A stretch of 64,000 bases of DNA from positions 245,115 to 309,114 of the forward strand of contig JBAMJV010001319.1 in assembly GCA_037951105.1 (NCBI GenBank). Direction: 5' to 3'. How positions within the stretch are numbered: position 1 is the stretch's first letter; every line of letters starts with the position of its first letter. The translations under genes and the position numbers were made by a program. Of the stretch, positions 13,378 to 28,300 are shown one piece after another. The notes beneath the pieces were generated by a model that had not been told where the DNA came from, did not search any database, and saw only the letters and a list, made by a program, of their open reading frames with translations. This DNA is from Echinarachnius parma. Its lineage: Eukaryota > Echinodermata > Echinoidea > Clypeasteroida > Echinarachniidae.

Positions 13378-16300
13378 ATTCTTGTTGATGATGGTGATGA
13401 TGATGATGATTATAATGATGAATAGAGAAGGGTAGTGAAGAAGGGGAGGAGAAGAAGACGAAGTAAGAAGAGATGGGAACAGAGATAATGGATGAAGACT
13501 AAACAAAATGAAACGATAGCACTATTTATAATCTCACATGTTAAAACAATTTGCGATTCCATTGGAATCAAACCTAGAATACACACTCCATTACTGTCTA
13601 ACAATCTCCATCTCCATTCTTCCCCCGTGCAGCCACCGCTCAGCCCATCCTGAACGATGCTCAGCCAGAGCTCCTACGCACCCACTTCCTGCCCGTCATG
13701 GAGAAGCTGGAAGCCAGGACCAGGAAGGTGTACGAGGCGGAGGAGCACCTCAAGAAGAACTACCCCACGGGAGGACAGGAGATGGAGGAGGCTGAGTTTG
13801 CCATCTTAGAGGTTGGTTTGGTTGTGTGTTTGTTTGTTGGTTGTTTGTTTGTTTGTTTGTTTGTTTGTTTGTTTGTTTATAATACATGTATGTTTGTTAG
13901 GAGCACCTCAAATAGAACTACCCCATGAGAGGACAGCTAGGAGATGGAGGAGGCTGAGTTTGCCATCTTAGAGGTTGGTTTGGTTGTTTGTTTCTTGTCT
14001 GTTTGATTGTATTTGATTGTAATATACATATGTATTTATGTTATTTATTTATTTTTGTTTTTGTTCATGTGCAGGCATGAAAATGTTCCGCTTTTTCTCC
14101 AATAAAAATAAATAAATATATGATAATAATTTGTTGTTTTCTTTTTTTTCCAAATCATCTTCTCTTCTTGCTGGTAATGATAAAAATGTTTACCCATAGC
14201 CTGTTTTAGTATGTGTTATGCTAAATGGAATCCTCTTACTCCAGATTCTTATATAGGGTTACAAATCTCACCACAGTACAGAATGCACTAGATTGCACGA
14301 TTCTGAACCCAAAAATTGAAAAATCTCCCACACCCTCCCCCCGCTCGGTCGTTCGGTCGCTTCGCTCCATCGCAGTAGTTCTCGAAAGTTTTTCAGTGTT
14401 TTTTATGAACAGTACTTTTTATGCCTGCATGTGTTTTTCATGATAGGAAGTTTGCATTGGACAATTTATAGTCATAACTGTTGGTATTCCATAGTCACTT
14501 GCAGTTTTCATTGGAAGGTCATTTTCCTTTTCTTATTTTTTTATTTTTTTATTTTTTTAAGAATAACATAATATTAAACTGTGCTATTTTTTTAGTTTCA
14601 TTTATAAAATTATGACTTAAATGCCAACAGTATTGCCTTAATTTCTTGACACCGTGCACTCTAAATATAACAACTAAAAGTAACTATTCAAATGACGTAC
14701 ATGTACATTTATATTTTTAAAACAAATATGAATTGTTTCCACCTCTCTTTTATTTATTTTGTAGGATTACCATCTAATCATCAGAGACCTGTATGCCTTC
14801 TATCCTCTGCTCATCAAGTTTGTGGATTCTCAAAGGTACGTTTTCTTTTCTTTATTTTGTTTTTTATAAATGAGCGTCAGTTGGGGTCCAAAGCTTTCGA
14901 CCCAAACAGAATCTTTGTCAGCTGGCTCAAATGATACGAAAGATATGTAGACAGTTCACCCTTGAAAGTTGATGCACTAAGGGAACATGTATTGTACAAT
15001 TAAAGTTATAGCTGATTTGTATTTCTTCATTGCACAATATTTTGTTGTTTAGAAGTTGAATCAACTGAGTAAAATGGATGCTGAAATGAACTTGTATTTG
15101 TCTTTCTTTAAGGTTCAATTTTTTTTTTTTTAAATAGGCATTGAAACCTTTTGCCATAGAAGCAGAAGTTTGAATGAATTGAGTGAAATTGATGATGAAA
15201 TTAATAGTTGTATTTATGTTGTAATTTGTCTTCGCTTTTTGTAAATTCTTATTTAATCTTAGAATGAGATAATCATGTCACAAGTGTAATTGTAAACGAT
15301 TTAAGATGCATTTAAGTCTAGTCTGTATAATCTTGTAAAGCGCCTAGAGATAATTATATATTAGGCGCTATATAAATCAAATATATTATTATTATTATTA
15401 TTATTATTATATCTTTGTGGTCCAATATTCCAGGGCCCAGTGGTTGAAGAGTCCTACCATAGAAGCTGAGAAGCTGTACTACAAGGCAGCGCCAATCTTC
15501 AATGCATGGTCAAAGTCAGCAGTAAGTAACCAGCAAATTTCACCTTTAAATATATTAATTTACATCATTTTCGTTACATTCTGTATATAATGTAACTTTA
15601 TAGACCACTTTATACACTTTAACTTTATAGAGGTACAATCAAACCTGTAGTGACCTCCTAAGAGATTGAAGAGCAGTAGATAGTGATCACTTCATACGGA
15701 TTCCATGATATTGTTTGCCCCCCAGGGGATCTCTTTTGGTGGACATTATAGGCAGGTTGGCTGCTATAGACAGGTGGTCACTAAAAATAGATTTGACTTT
15801 CCTGTCAACTTAGCTTTTAAATTTTGGGGATTGACATATTTTTATATTAATTAGTACAGCCCATGTGAGCATCATTCTGTAAATTCTTATATTATGATGT
15901 ACTTTTGAAAAGCACATACATGTACAAGTGATTTGTATCAGAATTTCATGTTCTATTGCTTACTATTTTAGCTACATTACCATGCAATCAAATCATGGAT
16001 TTGAACCCATTCTAGACTAGTCCTGAACATTTTCTAGGCTGGGGTATATGGAAAATGCATATACATGTAATTGCAAAAATCAAATAGATTTCAATGGGTT
16101 ATGTTATTATTTAGTCTAAAACCACAGAAAAATAACTTGTCTGTTTGAGTATGATATTCATTATAAACTAATACCCCTTGCCTATGGGAGCCTGGTGGAC
16201 ATCAATTTCAATTCAATTTTATTTATGTTTCCAACAAAACATTTCAAATCAATTATAATCATTTACAAAGATTAAGGTATACATATTGGAAACATCAGTG

Positions 16301-19300
16301 TATGTACAAAGTCTATGGACCTCAAATGGAATGGGATAAGCTCGTAACCATTCTCTTATCTACAACCATAGAACCTCCGTCGCGAGGAGCAGAACTTTGT
16401 GGCGCAGACGGAGTCAGAAACATCGGCCGTGCTCACATCTGCGCTCTCCAAGACTGGTGGGAATTCTGCCTATGACCCTGGTGGCGGAAAGCTACAATCC
16501 ACCGCCCCCAAACGCTCCGACGGTCAGCAGGGTAGCCCGCCCAGCCTGGTGCTGGCGGTGGTCAAGAGGCTACTCCCAGTCGGCATGAACCAGTATGGAG
16601 CCCGCGAACAGGAGCTGATCCAACAATCCAAGATGAAGTTTGCAGAGGTGAGTTGCCCACGAATCAAGATTCAGTTTGATGATAAGAAAATATCAAACAA
16701 ATTTGTGCGTGTATAATTTTTTATAAACATCATATACATGTACAGTAGAAACGTTTTGGACAAGAGAGCTGAACACCTTATAGCATGTAAGACATCTGAA
16801 AACAGTACTTAATTTATATCATGTGTATCCCCACATGATATGTTTTGTATATAAAGCCACTCTAATTAATATAAGAACTGCTTTTTAGAGTAACATGTAC
16901 ATGTAGTTGGTTCTTGATTTATTTCAAACAAGAGCAAAAATATCATTTTTATCAATCAACCTGAGAAAATGTATATAATCCTGGTGATCTTGTCATTGAT
17001 TAGTTGTTCTTTGCTGTTTGTGTATTACAGAAAGAGACGGAGAAAAATAGCCAAACAAGATATGTAATAAAAAATGGCAAAAATACCATTCTTTATCCAT
17101 TAGCTAAAGAAAAAATGTAATAATGTTGTGATGTTCTCATTATTTGTTTGCCGTCGGTTGTATGTGTATCACAGAAGGAGACAGAGAAAGATGGCCAAAC
17201 AAGATATGTTTTTTAAAGATGGCAAAAGTACCATTCTTTATCAATCAGCAAAAGAAAAATATATGTTGATGTTGTCAATTTTTTTTTCATTTGTTGTTTG
17301 TGTTTCACAGAAAGAGACGGAGAAAGATATCCAAACAAGATATGTTTTAAATGGCAAAAGTACATGTACCATTCTTTATCAATTAACAAAAGAAAAATTC
17401 AATAATATGTTGATGTTGTCATTAATTGTTTTTCGTTTGTTGTTTGTGTTTCACAGAAAGAGACGGAGAAAGATATCCAGGACTACCTGTTCCAGCAGCT
17501 GCAAATGCAGGAGAAAGAGAAGGTGGAGGAAAGGGCCAAGGCCGCCCCTCAAGTCCGCCCCGCTTTATCTTTCACCACCGCATCACCATCATCCAAACCG
17601 CCTGCCACACCATCACCATATGCATCACTATTATCAGCATCGTCACGGAAACCACCACCACCACCGAACACCTCCCCCACCCCATCCTCCTCCAACACCT
17701 CCCTCGCTTCTGCACCTGCCCTTGCACCCCCTGCTCCTGGCACCTCCCTGTCCCCCTCCCCCAATGCCGACCCCTCCTCGCCCCCATTGCAGCCTGCTCT
17801 AGATTCGCACGAGCCCCTGTCGCCTGGTGCTAGAGCACGAAAGCAGCCTGGTAACCTCTGGCAGACTGCTGCTGCACGAGTCACGGCTCCCATCACAGCA
17901 AGTTTCTCTCTCTCTTTATAATTATAAATATCAAGTCTTATTTTCCTTTTGGCGCACTAGCTAGTGAATCAAGACAAAAGATAACTTTGGAGATAACTCG
18001 CTGTTATCATTTTAGTGAATAAAACATACATTTTTTATGAAGAAATCTCATAAGGTGTTTATAATTGTAGTGAATTTTAAAAGCAAATGATGATTATGAA
18101 GAAAATTCACGGGTTTTATCAATCTAGTTTTTTATAATTGATAAATAGATGATTATAAAGAAAAGCCAGAAAGATCAGCTGACATATCTTTTACTTTCAA
18201 CATGTCTAAGGTCAAATCTTGCCTTCACCAAGAATGTTATTGTTTAAACATGATTATAAAGTTTCATTTGTGATTATCAATCTAGTTTGCTTTTTTTCTT
18301 TGAATATTAAGCCATCGTCCCACTTTCTAGTTTGATCACAATGAGTTGAATACTGAATCAGTAGTTTTCAATATTAAAACATTCTTCATGACGTGATTAT
18401 CACGTTAGCCGTGATGACCACCATCGTGGAAATCAATTCTATCATTTTCCTACCTCGATCGACGACATTCTGATCAGTTTCTGACAGTTTTATCACTACT
18501 GTCAACAAACTCACGCTGTGTTTACATCAGCGCCGAGGGGCTAGCGATAAGAAAGTGCTATCCCTGATAAAAATCTACTCGATCCAGGCTCGAGTGGTCA
18601 AATCTAAGCACCTCACTTCAGTCCTTTAGCTGAGGTTTTTGGCTAACGTGGTTTGGACGTAATGTCATAGCTTTAACAGAACAACATATTAGCAAAATTT
18701 ATTAAATTATTTTCCCCATAAACAAGTACAGTCAAACCTGTCTAAAGCAGTCAACCTGTCTATAGTGGCCACCAAAAGTGAGCCCCAACATAGAAAATCA
18801 ATGTTATGGGACCTGTCTGCAGAGGTCACCTACTGTATAGTGGCCACTTTTCTTGTTTCCTTTAATATGTGGTCGCTATAAACAGGTTTGAGTGTACAAG
18901 AACAAAATGCTTTGAGTGAGCTTGTTATTCCCTTTATAGAAACAAACTTTGTTCTTAAATTGCATATGCAAATAATAGTCATTGTTAGTGACAGCTTCAA
19001 CAGTAGGTCCGTGTACAAATGCTTTGGTAGAATGCACAATCCAGGCGGGAAGGTATTACGGTGGAGCCACATTTCACAACATATCATTTGCAAGTGCATG
19101 CCCAGTGCATGCAATGATGTAAGTTTTTCCCTCTATGATTTTAGAAATGCCACTGGGGGAAATTATAGTAGTGGATGAGCACCAAAAGCTTATCATACAC
19201 TCTCGTAGGCGTACCCAGGGGGTGTTCAAACACTCCCCTTGGACAAAAAATGACTGTTTTGGGGTGTTAAACACCCCCGTTTAGTTTTTGTCGGTTTCGG

Positions 19301-22300
19301 GTACAATTTTTACCGGTCTCGACCATCATAACCAGTGGTCATAACCAACGACTCTCAAAAAATGTTGGCGACAGAATAACATCCCCCTTGAAAAAGATCC
19401 TGGGTATGCCTAGTATGTACACTCTAGATATTACTGTGCTCATACTGAGTAAAAACATTCATGCAGGATTTACATTTTTCAAGCAAATGCCTGACTTAGT
19501 AACATTGTCCAAATCCTCAAAATAAAATTTTTAATCTAGCGGTTCCATCATACCTTGTTGTATTTGTATTAACAATAAAATCATGGGACCGGTTTCGGTT
19601 TTTCAAATTTCCCTTTCGTTACAAAGATATGTACGATCAAAGTATTCAGATAAGAAAAACTCTCCCAGAGTTTTGAAACTGTGTACAAAGTGAGTGCAGT
19701 GAGTTAGTGAATATCACTTTTATACTTGGGGCTTTAGGCAATCAAAATTGAAAATTCTTGATTTTACTTGCTTGATAGGGCCACAAGATGGCAAGGAAAA
19801 AGTTAAACAAAACGGTGATCAGGTCAAAATCCACCAACCAAGTTGACCTTTTCAAGATTCCTTTTTTGGTGTATGATGCGGTGTCCGAATATGGCCCCCC
19901 TAATTTTTAACAACCGATATCTGAAAAACTAATTTAGTAAAAAACGCAAAATTTGTAAAGAATGAACTTCAAATGAAGATGAAAATAATGCCATACCTTA
20001 TCTGCTGACTGTGATCGTAATTGTCCCGTAATGCCAATTTACATTTCACTGCGCAAACAAATCACATTGAAAGAGGGTGCTGTAATATGGCCCCCCTTTT
20101 TCATGTTTTTAAAGTATGTTTTCTTTGAAAAATAATAAACTTTTTCCAATGAAAGTGCCATCAAAGTGTTCTTAAAATCATGAAGATTTAATTTATCCAC
20201 AAAACATTTGTATAAACGTGACAAATCTGCCAAATCTGAGCCAATTCTGAAACCATGTCATTTATTCCCCTGTGCAAAAAATTCCCATTCATTTGTACAC
20301 ACTTGTCTATGAGCACGCAGAAGATGATTTTTGCTTGCGCGATGAGTCTTATTGCGCTGTTAATGCGCTTAGAATTAGCTTTATATAATCAGCTGTTTAA
20401 CAAGGGGGCCATATTATAGCACGGGCCATATTTGGTAGCCTGATCATACTGTATGCATTTGTATCCATATACATTATATTTTGATACTACATATATTTGA
20501 TACTGCATATCTTTATTTAAATGTTTCAGTAAGTCTCGCTAGTTATGTACATATCATACAAATACATGTAGATGCATATTACAGTTTGTAATAAGTTATG
20601 TGTTCATCCTGCTTCATAGCACGCACAAAATGCCCATACACAAATATGCCTTGCCTTTTATACCATCCCTTAAGACAAACAAAATTGGCCTATTGGGTAA
20701 AAAATACATTATTAATTCTTCTGGGGTGCACTCAATTCTACATATTCCTGATAATCATGCAGCTCATATCGTCACCTCTTGAAGTTTTCATAACCATTCC
20801 TAGTTTGGTTCATGTTGGAAATTCATTGTAATTCATGTTATATTGTTGTATTTTGAGCTGGAAAAATTATTTCTTTTTACTTAAATATTACATCTTTGTT
20901 TTACTGGATATTTTGCTTGTCTGTTTATACTATTTTATTTAATTGAAGTGTTTTAGATACAAAGAACTAAAGATCCTATTCTATTTAACTGAGGTTAACA
21001 TTTCAAACAATCATGATGATTACATAATGTGTCTGTATGTATGATTCTCATATTCTTAAAAATAGTTCATGCACATGTCAATTTCATTTCTCGAAATATA
21101 ATTTATACATGTACAAACCATGTTAAATAAAAAAGGATCCATTTTTGTTTCACAATTATTCGCATACATGGACATAACTTCCACTGATACTGTCTGGTTG
21201 TTTTACAGATCTTTAGGATTTATGTCCTTGATCTGTACGATTTTGCTCTTAAGTATAAATATATGCGTTAAATACATGTAGTATGCTGAACGTTCCTTTT
21301 ATTATCACTTTCTTAAAGTGCATTATACAAGGTGGCCCCCCAAAAAACGGAACGGGGCACTTCCCATAATAAAGTAACAACATGTATGATTATGTCCATC
21401 GGATAGGGTGTCCTTTCCAATGAAAAACAATACCAAGAACAGTCATTTTGGTTGTATAGTTTTTGTTTAAGGGCGCTGTGAGTGACACCATGTCAGGTTC
21501 CCATTTGTGTCAATTTTTACCAAGTCAGTGCCTGATAAATCGGACTTACCGCCCGTCATAGTATTGAACAGCTATGCACATTCTCTCGGCACACAGCTGA
21601 ATGCACACTAACAATGGCGCGTGTATCGCTCGTTGTTCGATGCTATGACGGGCAGTAAGTGCGATTTATCAGACACTGACTTGGTAAAAATTGACAAAAA
21701 TGGGAACCTGACATGGTGTCACTCACAGCGCCCTGAAAAAAAAACTACACGACCAAAATGACTGTTCTAGGTTCTGGAAGGGACACTCTATCCGACGGAC
21801 ATAATCATTTTGTTACTATATTTTGGGAAGTGCCCTGTTTTCGTTTTTTTGGGGCCACACTGTATAGAGACATATGTGATTTGCGCGTTATAAATATGAC
21901 ATTATTACTAATTATAATTATTTGTGTGTGTGATTTGTATTTACAAAACAGCCAACAGATTCAAAAGGCTGGCAACGCCACCTCTACAAGAAGATGGCAG
22001 CCACAAAGTTTGCTCAGGTGGTGGAGCTGACGAAGGAGAAGGTGGTGGAACGCATCCTAGACATTTCGCAGATCCTCTATCGACTTCACACGGTGAGAAC
22101 TGATGATAGTGGTGGTGATGATGGTGTTCGTGGTGTTGATGATGATGATGATGATAATGATGATGATGATGATGATGATGATGATTACAATAATGATGTT
22201 CATGATGATAGTGGTGATGATGTTAATGATAAAGATGATGGGTATGATGAAGAACAACATGGTGGTTTTGGTGATGATAATGATTCACTTTTTCAGCCAT

Positions 22301-25300
22301 CTGTCCACAAGGATAGTGTTCTAATGTTCTAGTGTTCTAATGTTCTAGTGTTCTAATGTTCTAGTGTTCTAATGTTCTAGTGTTCTAATGTTCTAGTGTT
22401 CTAATGTTCTAAGGATAGTGCTACCAATTATGATGTGATAATTTTGTGTTTTTATATTACATTTATATTCAGATGGAGCATCCACCCCTGTCCAAGAAGA
22501 ATGCGTGGAGACGGCTGATGTCTGCTCAGAGAAAGAGAGCTATCATGGCCTGCTTCCGCATGATCCCCCTCCACCATCTACCGAGGTATAGCTAAGAAAA
22601 AGATTTCTATTATCATTATTGTCTTACCATTTTTTATTAATAACTCTATTGCTCATTGAAAAAAGCATGAACAAAAGAAATAAGAAAATACAGGTCCAGG
22701 TCATGCCTTTTAACTGGATACATAGGACACAAAGAAATGTATACAGTACAGTACAGTCAAATTAATACATTTTTAAATGAGTATTATAACTTCTTGCTGA
22801 ATGTTTGTAAGATAGGTTCCTGAATTCCTTTCTTTCCACTTGACCCTAAAGCCCGGCGTAGACAGAACCGACTCGACTCGACCCGATCTGCCTGGTTTTC
22901 AGCATGATTAACTCAGTATGTGTTGCCTCAGGACTCCGGTTTTGCCAGTCCAGAGCCAGTCGGAGGTCATTCGAGGCTGATTCAACATGTTGAATCGGCT
23001 CTGACTGAGCGAAACTGACTATAGCCTGACTGAAAACCAGATCGGATCGGATTGAGTTGGCTCTGTCTGCGCCGGGCTTAAGATGTCATAGATACGTGTA
23101 GGTTGCTGAATGTCTACCTTTCCTTTTTGATTATCTTTGCTTACAGGCATCGAGCAATCAACTGCTTCCTGAAGGCTTACAAGGAGAGATGGCTGAGTAA
23201 CGAGGAGTGTGCTAAACATCTTCTCATTGACGATCTCACGGTAAGCAAGCATTTATAGAGACCAGAAGAAAGAGATTGCTTTCTTTTTGCTGATGGTGAT
23301 GATTATGATTATGATATTGAACATGATAATAGTGATGATGATGATGACGATGATGAAGGCAATGTTGATGGTGATTGTGATGATGAACGTATGGATGATG
23401 GTAATGATAATGACAATGACGCCAATGATGATGATGATGACAATGATGACGATGACAATGATGATGATGATGATGATGATGAAGATGATGATGATAATGC
23501 AATAATGATAGGACTAGTGACTACCAACAGTCCTTTCTAGGACTACCATAGTCCCTTCTATGACTACCAACAGTCCTTTCTAGGACTACCATAGTCCTTT
23601 CTAGGACTACCAACAGTCCTTTCTAGGACTACCAACAGTCCTTTTCAGGACTCACCAATCCACCCCTCTCACATGGTGCAACCGCAAACCACACGTATTA
23701 TATACACCACCATGGAAACCGATACTTACAAGCAACATTTAATAATGATAATGTTGGTGACGATGATGATGCGATAGTAATGAAGACAGATGATGATAAT
23801 GATGATGTCGATGACATGGACCACGGCTAGTGGGCAAGTGCCAGTTTCAGTTCCTCTGGTGAGGAAGTGATTATTAAAAACCTGACTTTTTTTCTCATTT
23901 TTAACAGAAATGCACTTCTGAGGAGCTACTGGAGTACAAGCCAGAGACGGTGAAAGATCCTCTCTATCAGCTCATTGTCACTTTCAGTCGGTCATTTGGA
24001 CAACAGCAAGAGTAAGTCACTCTTTGATTTGTGTATGCTTTTGTTTTTATCTACTCATTTTAATGCTCCTTTTACTCCAATGATGGGTTGAGTCTGAGAG
24101 TTGGTATCTGCATGTATTACAATTCCTGCCATTTCTGTCTGTCTCTTGGCTAATGTACATCCTTTTTATTCCACTTTACTTCCACAAAAAAAAAGATACT
24201 TATACATGTACCATGTTTCTCTCTGCACACTGATGAACACAAAAATGATGATGCTGATGACACTGAATTTATTTGATTTGATTTGACTTATTTATTGTCT
24301 ACATACATGACATATGATACTGCCAAAAATTATACAACTAATGCAGAAATGTATTCATAGTAATAAGAAAATTGATTATGATGATGATGATGAAGTCATG
24401 AAATTTTACCATCTTAATCTATCATGGCATGAAAATGGCATTTGTGGATTGTTTTTGCGCATTGGTTACCTTAACGGTTATGAAATATGCTGTATTGTAT
24501 AATTATAAGAATTATGTATTATTTATTTATTTATTTTGTATTATTATAATAATAATAATAAATATTATTATTATTATTATTATTATTATAATTATTATAT
24601 TTTTATAAAAAATAACTGTACTTTTGCTATGTCTCTTTCAGCACACTGGCTGATGATGTCCTCTACATGGCATATGCAGACATCATGAGCAAGAGCTGTG
24701 GAGGAGGGGAGGATGATGACGACGATGACGACGAAGGTGATGACAACGGAGGTTCATTTGAGGTATGAATTAATCTATTCTATGTAATGACACAGTTGCT
24801 AGAGACAACCCACATTTAGGGGGGATTCAAGGGTGCTAATGAGAGGAGCAAACCACATCTGCTTATCTGTATGAAACCATTTCTACAACAACTATCTGCA
24901 AGCACTGTTAACTTGTTCAGGACTGAATAGATTTTGCTATGACATGTATTCTCTATAGACCCATGCCTGAGTATGTTCAGGACCATTCCTTATGGGTTAA
25001 CAAGGGATGTGATGGCAGGGGCAGAAAGTGCTCTCTGAAAAGTTTTCACCAAAGGTTTCAACCCCTTTTGGCCCGAGCTCAAGATATTACAGGTTAGGCC
25101 TTTGGAGAATAATAATAATGTTTCGATTTATATAGCACCTAATATGATTGATAATCATCTCTAAGCTCTTTACAATGATATTATTACCCCGGTCATCGGA
25201 CACACTCGCAATCATTCCGCACATGACGTGCACTTTCTGCTCCCTTGGGAGCAATGCATTTTGGCAGCCATATGGCGCACTCAACGGTATACAAGTACAA

Positions 25301-28300
25301 TTGCATACACGTTCCACTCCTACCGGGTCCCCATTTATACACCTGGGTAAAGAGCAGCAATAGTGGATTAATTGTCTTGCTGAAGGACAAACGCGATGGG
25401 CATACACTGGGTTCGAACTCGGGACCTCACGATTGGAAAGCGCGCGCTCTACCAATCTTGCCACACCACTTAGAGAATGTGGCCCGTATTCACAAAGGAG
25501 GTTTGTAGGAGGTTTGTACAAACCATGGTTTGACCAAGGTTTACATCTATGGAATGCCATTTGTAAACTGATGGAGAAGGAATGTAAACTCCATACTTGT
25601 TAACAATGTTGATTTACAATTTACCGTATGCGAGCAGCATTCCATAGATGTAAACCATTGTCAAACCATGGTTTGTACAAACCTCCTTTGTGAATACGGG
25701 CCATTGTCTCTAATCGAATTGTCTTTGATTTGAAGATCAAATTAATAAAGTTGACCATCCTATTTTTGTCTCAGATCAGATAGCCTGTCAGTGTCACATC
25801 ATTCGCTCCAGTGGTTTATTAAGACAAATACATGTACCTATGAAAATCACATTATCTCTTTTAGACAGTGGGTTCATAACTCTGTGTTTACCATGTAACA
25901 TGTATTAGATCTCATAGACAGTGGGTTCATCAAGTAATCTCTATCTCCTCTTTGACTCCCTTCAGGAACAAGAGATTGTGAAGCAGAAGCTGCTCTCAGA
26001 GCAGGGGCGCCTAGCCGAGAGAGACTGCGCTGAGATGGTGCTACTACTCATCAGCGCTAGCAAAGGTAAAGTAATACTGTCTAATAATTATTAAAATAAT
26101 TATGTATATGATTCATAAAGGGCTATAAGATAGGACTGGGCAATAAAAAGGTAAAATATAACAAAACTCTGTGACATGATTTTCTGTGGTGATATTTCAG
26201 CCATAGACCTTGGTCAAACTGATGGTATTGACTTTTTGAAATTCATGAATCAACAAAATATGATATACTGCATCCAGGCAAGGGTGTCATATCCAGGGGT
26301 ACCCCTCATGGGGTTAAACAGAGGAGCATAGATTGCCGTTAGGGTGCCCATGGAAACGGTTACTGCCCCCATTATCCTGCCCTTTCCCTTTACTATGCTA
26401 CTGCCTGTCATCTACCCCTGAATAACAACCACATTAAGATAGTAACTGTCTTCATAAAAGCAACCCCTTGATTAATTTGTTTTACCCTTGAAACACAATG
26501 TATGTATTTAGCCATTAAAACCCTTGGTAAGTTGTTCTGGAGGATATTCTTCAGATGGTTAGGTCTAACGGGTACTGGTGGTTATGAAGGGTTTTGTTTA
26601 CTCAAGGTGGCTTCTTCAGTGCCTCTGCGCCGTAATCCCAGAGGACCTTAATATTCAATATTAAAGGCATGGTCACATTTCACAGGATAGCCTGAATGGA
26701 TGCCCGCCGGAGAGATTTAATATGTTCAATCCATCCGTCTCAGTTCGTATGCGTTTCTTGTACATTCCTTGTCAGGCCACATGTATGTACATGTAAGTTG
26801 TTCTATCCAGCAGAATGTTATATGCTTGAAGCAATGGAGACGACTTTCACCACCGGATAATTTGATTTCGCAAATTCTAATTTCGTTGGGCATCCATTTA
26901 CGCTATCCGGTGATATGTGACCAGGCCTTTATGATCTCTGCACAATCTAGATTAATAACACTCTCATTTTAATTCAGCATGTGCCTTCTATACACTTGCG
27001 TTTATTTTGGTGAGTGTGCGGTATGATCTTTACACCTGTGACCGGAGTGAGATGAGCTTGATACCATATCAGATGCTATGATTGTCTACATTCATGTGGC
27101 CATGTTTTGCTTGGATGGAGGCTTTTTGAAAGTTGTTTATGAGTTTAGATTGCAATATATGCTTTAATCGTCTTCATTCATGTGGCCATGATTTCCTTGA
27201 TGGATGCTTTTGTCAAGGTTTGGTGGTTGGCTATGATTTTAGATTACATAATCATGTTGTATGTAGTGATACATGTAAATGTCGATCATGTGGTGCTCAT
27301 ATGATGTGAGATCAAGCATGTTGTTTAAAACCCGTTCAGGACTCGTCTAAAAAATACTCGGGCTATGGTGACTACTGTATATGGAGAAGGCAGATGATAC
27401 CAAATTCAAATAGTCTGGAAAAGATCAATATATATTTTTTGTGAATGAGTTCTAAACTATGGGCTTATGCAAGATTTAAAGTACAGTGTAGCTCGATAAT
27501 TGTTTATGCAACCATTTAATGACCTTCCTTCTTCCTTGCATTGACGAAAACATTATATGATTCCATAGTTTGATTCAATGACACATAAATCTAAATTCAG
27601 ATACATGTATACTGCATATGATACAGGTGAATACCAAATGCAGTAAAATATTGTACAATGTATTTATGCTAAATGCTTTTTTGCAGTGATTTTTCCTCTC
27701 TTTTTTTTTGCATTCTCACTTTAAATTTGTATTTGAATTAAATAGATTAGCATTCATGTATGCATGCAATGCCATCATTAATTGTATCATACTTTTACAA
27801 GTTTGTATTACTGATACAACACATTTCTATGCCGTCATTTAGCCACTGATGAGAATGGAATGTATGGCATGGTATCATTACACTATTTAGTATTTGCCAC
27901 CATAATTATTTCCTTCTCATGGATATCAGAGGGGTTTCACACGATGGCCAAATCGTGATTGCAATCACGATTGGAATCATGTTTACAATCACAGTGATTC
28001 TATTGCCTTGCTTTCACACGACGAAAAAGACTTCATGCAGACTGTGATTACAATCGCGATTCTGGAAACGTACCTGTCAATCAAATAAGGAGAGCACTAG
28101 TACTACACTGCATGACTGCACTCGAAGCGAAGAGCACCCGGTTTATCGGCGGAAGCGCATGTAAGGTCACGTAAGCTCCGCCTCCCAAATCGTGTTTTGG
28201 AGGTCAAGCCGTTCACACTAGAGATTCGCACTGTGATTTGAGTGAATCATGATTAGAAAACACCTCCGGACCACGTTTCAAGTTTCGCGATTTGTGAATC

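Larger units (their letters stand above)
17851..21958 (+). other. Intron 12 (4.1 kb)
   Basis: Contains dispersed repeats at 18728 and 19499, a region near 19880-20440 with GGGGCCATATT motifs facing each other, and the 540-bp foldback at 21326-21865, which ends about 90 bp before exon 13. No further exon recognised. Confidence 0.7.

Noticed and set aside
12393..13506. Long His-, Ile- and Ser-rich open frames on the minus strand
   Set aside because: They are translations of the GAT/GATG microsatellite and repeat with its 315-bp unit; no splice or start context.
14325..14390. CGCTCGGTCGTTCGGTCGCTT segment as a captured gene or exon
   Set aside because: Looks like the core of a dispersed repeat, but with only one copy in the window I cannot support a class.
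16200..16310. Possible CR1-like LINE 3' end (also 47680-47780)
   Set aside because: Only TTTATTT-CCAACA AT-rich similarity; too weak to call.
17128..17833. Two other long open frames overlapping exon 12
   Set aside because: GC-rich low complexity leaves all frames open. Only the frame beginning at 17457 matches RyR and its phases.
23515..23652. CRISPR-like array of 21-bp repeats
   Set aside because: Contiguous head-to-tail minisatellite without spacers, in an animal intron.
25087..25560. 157-codon minus-strand frame
   Set aside because: Covers a tRNA-derived SINE and a MITE; no conserved protein seen.
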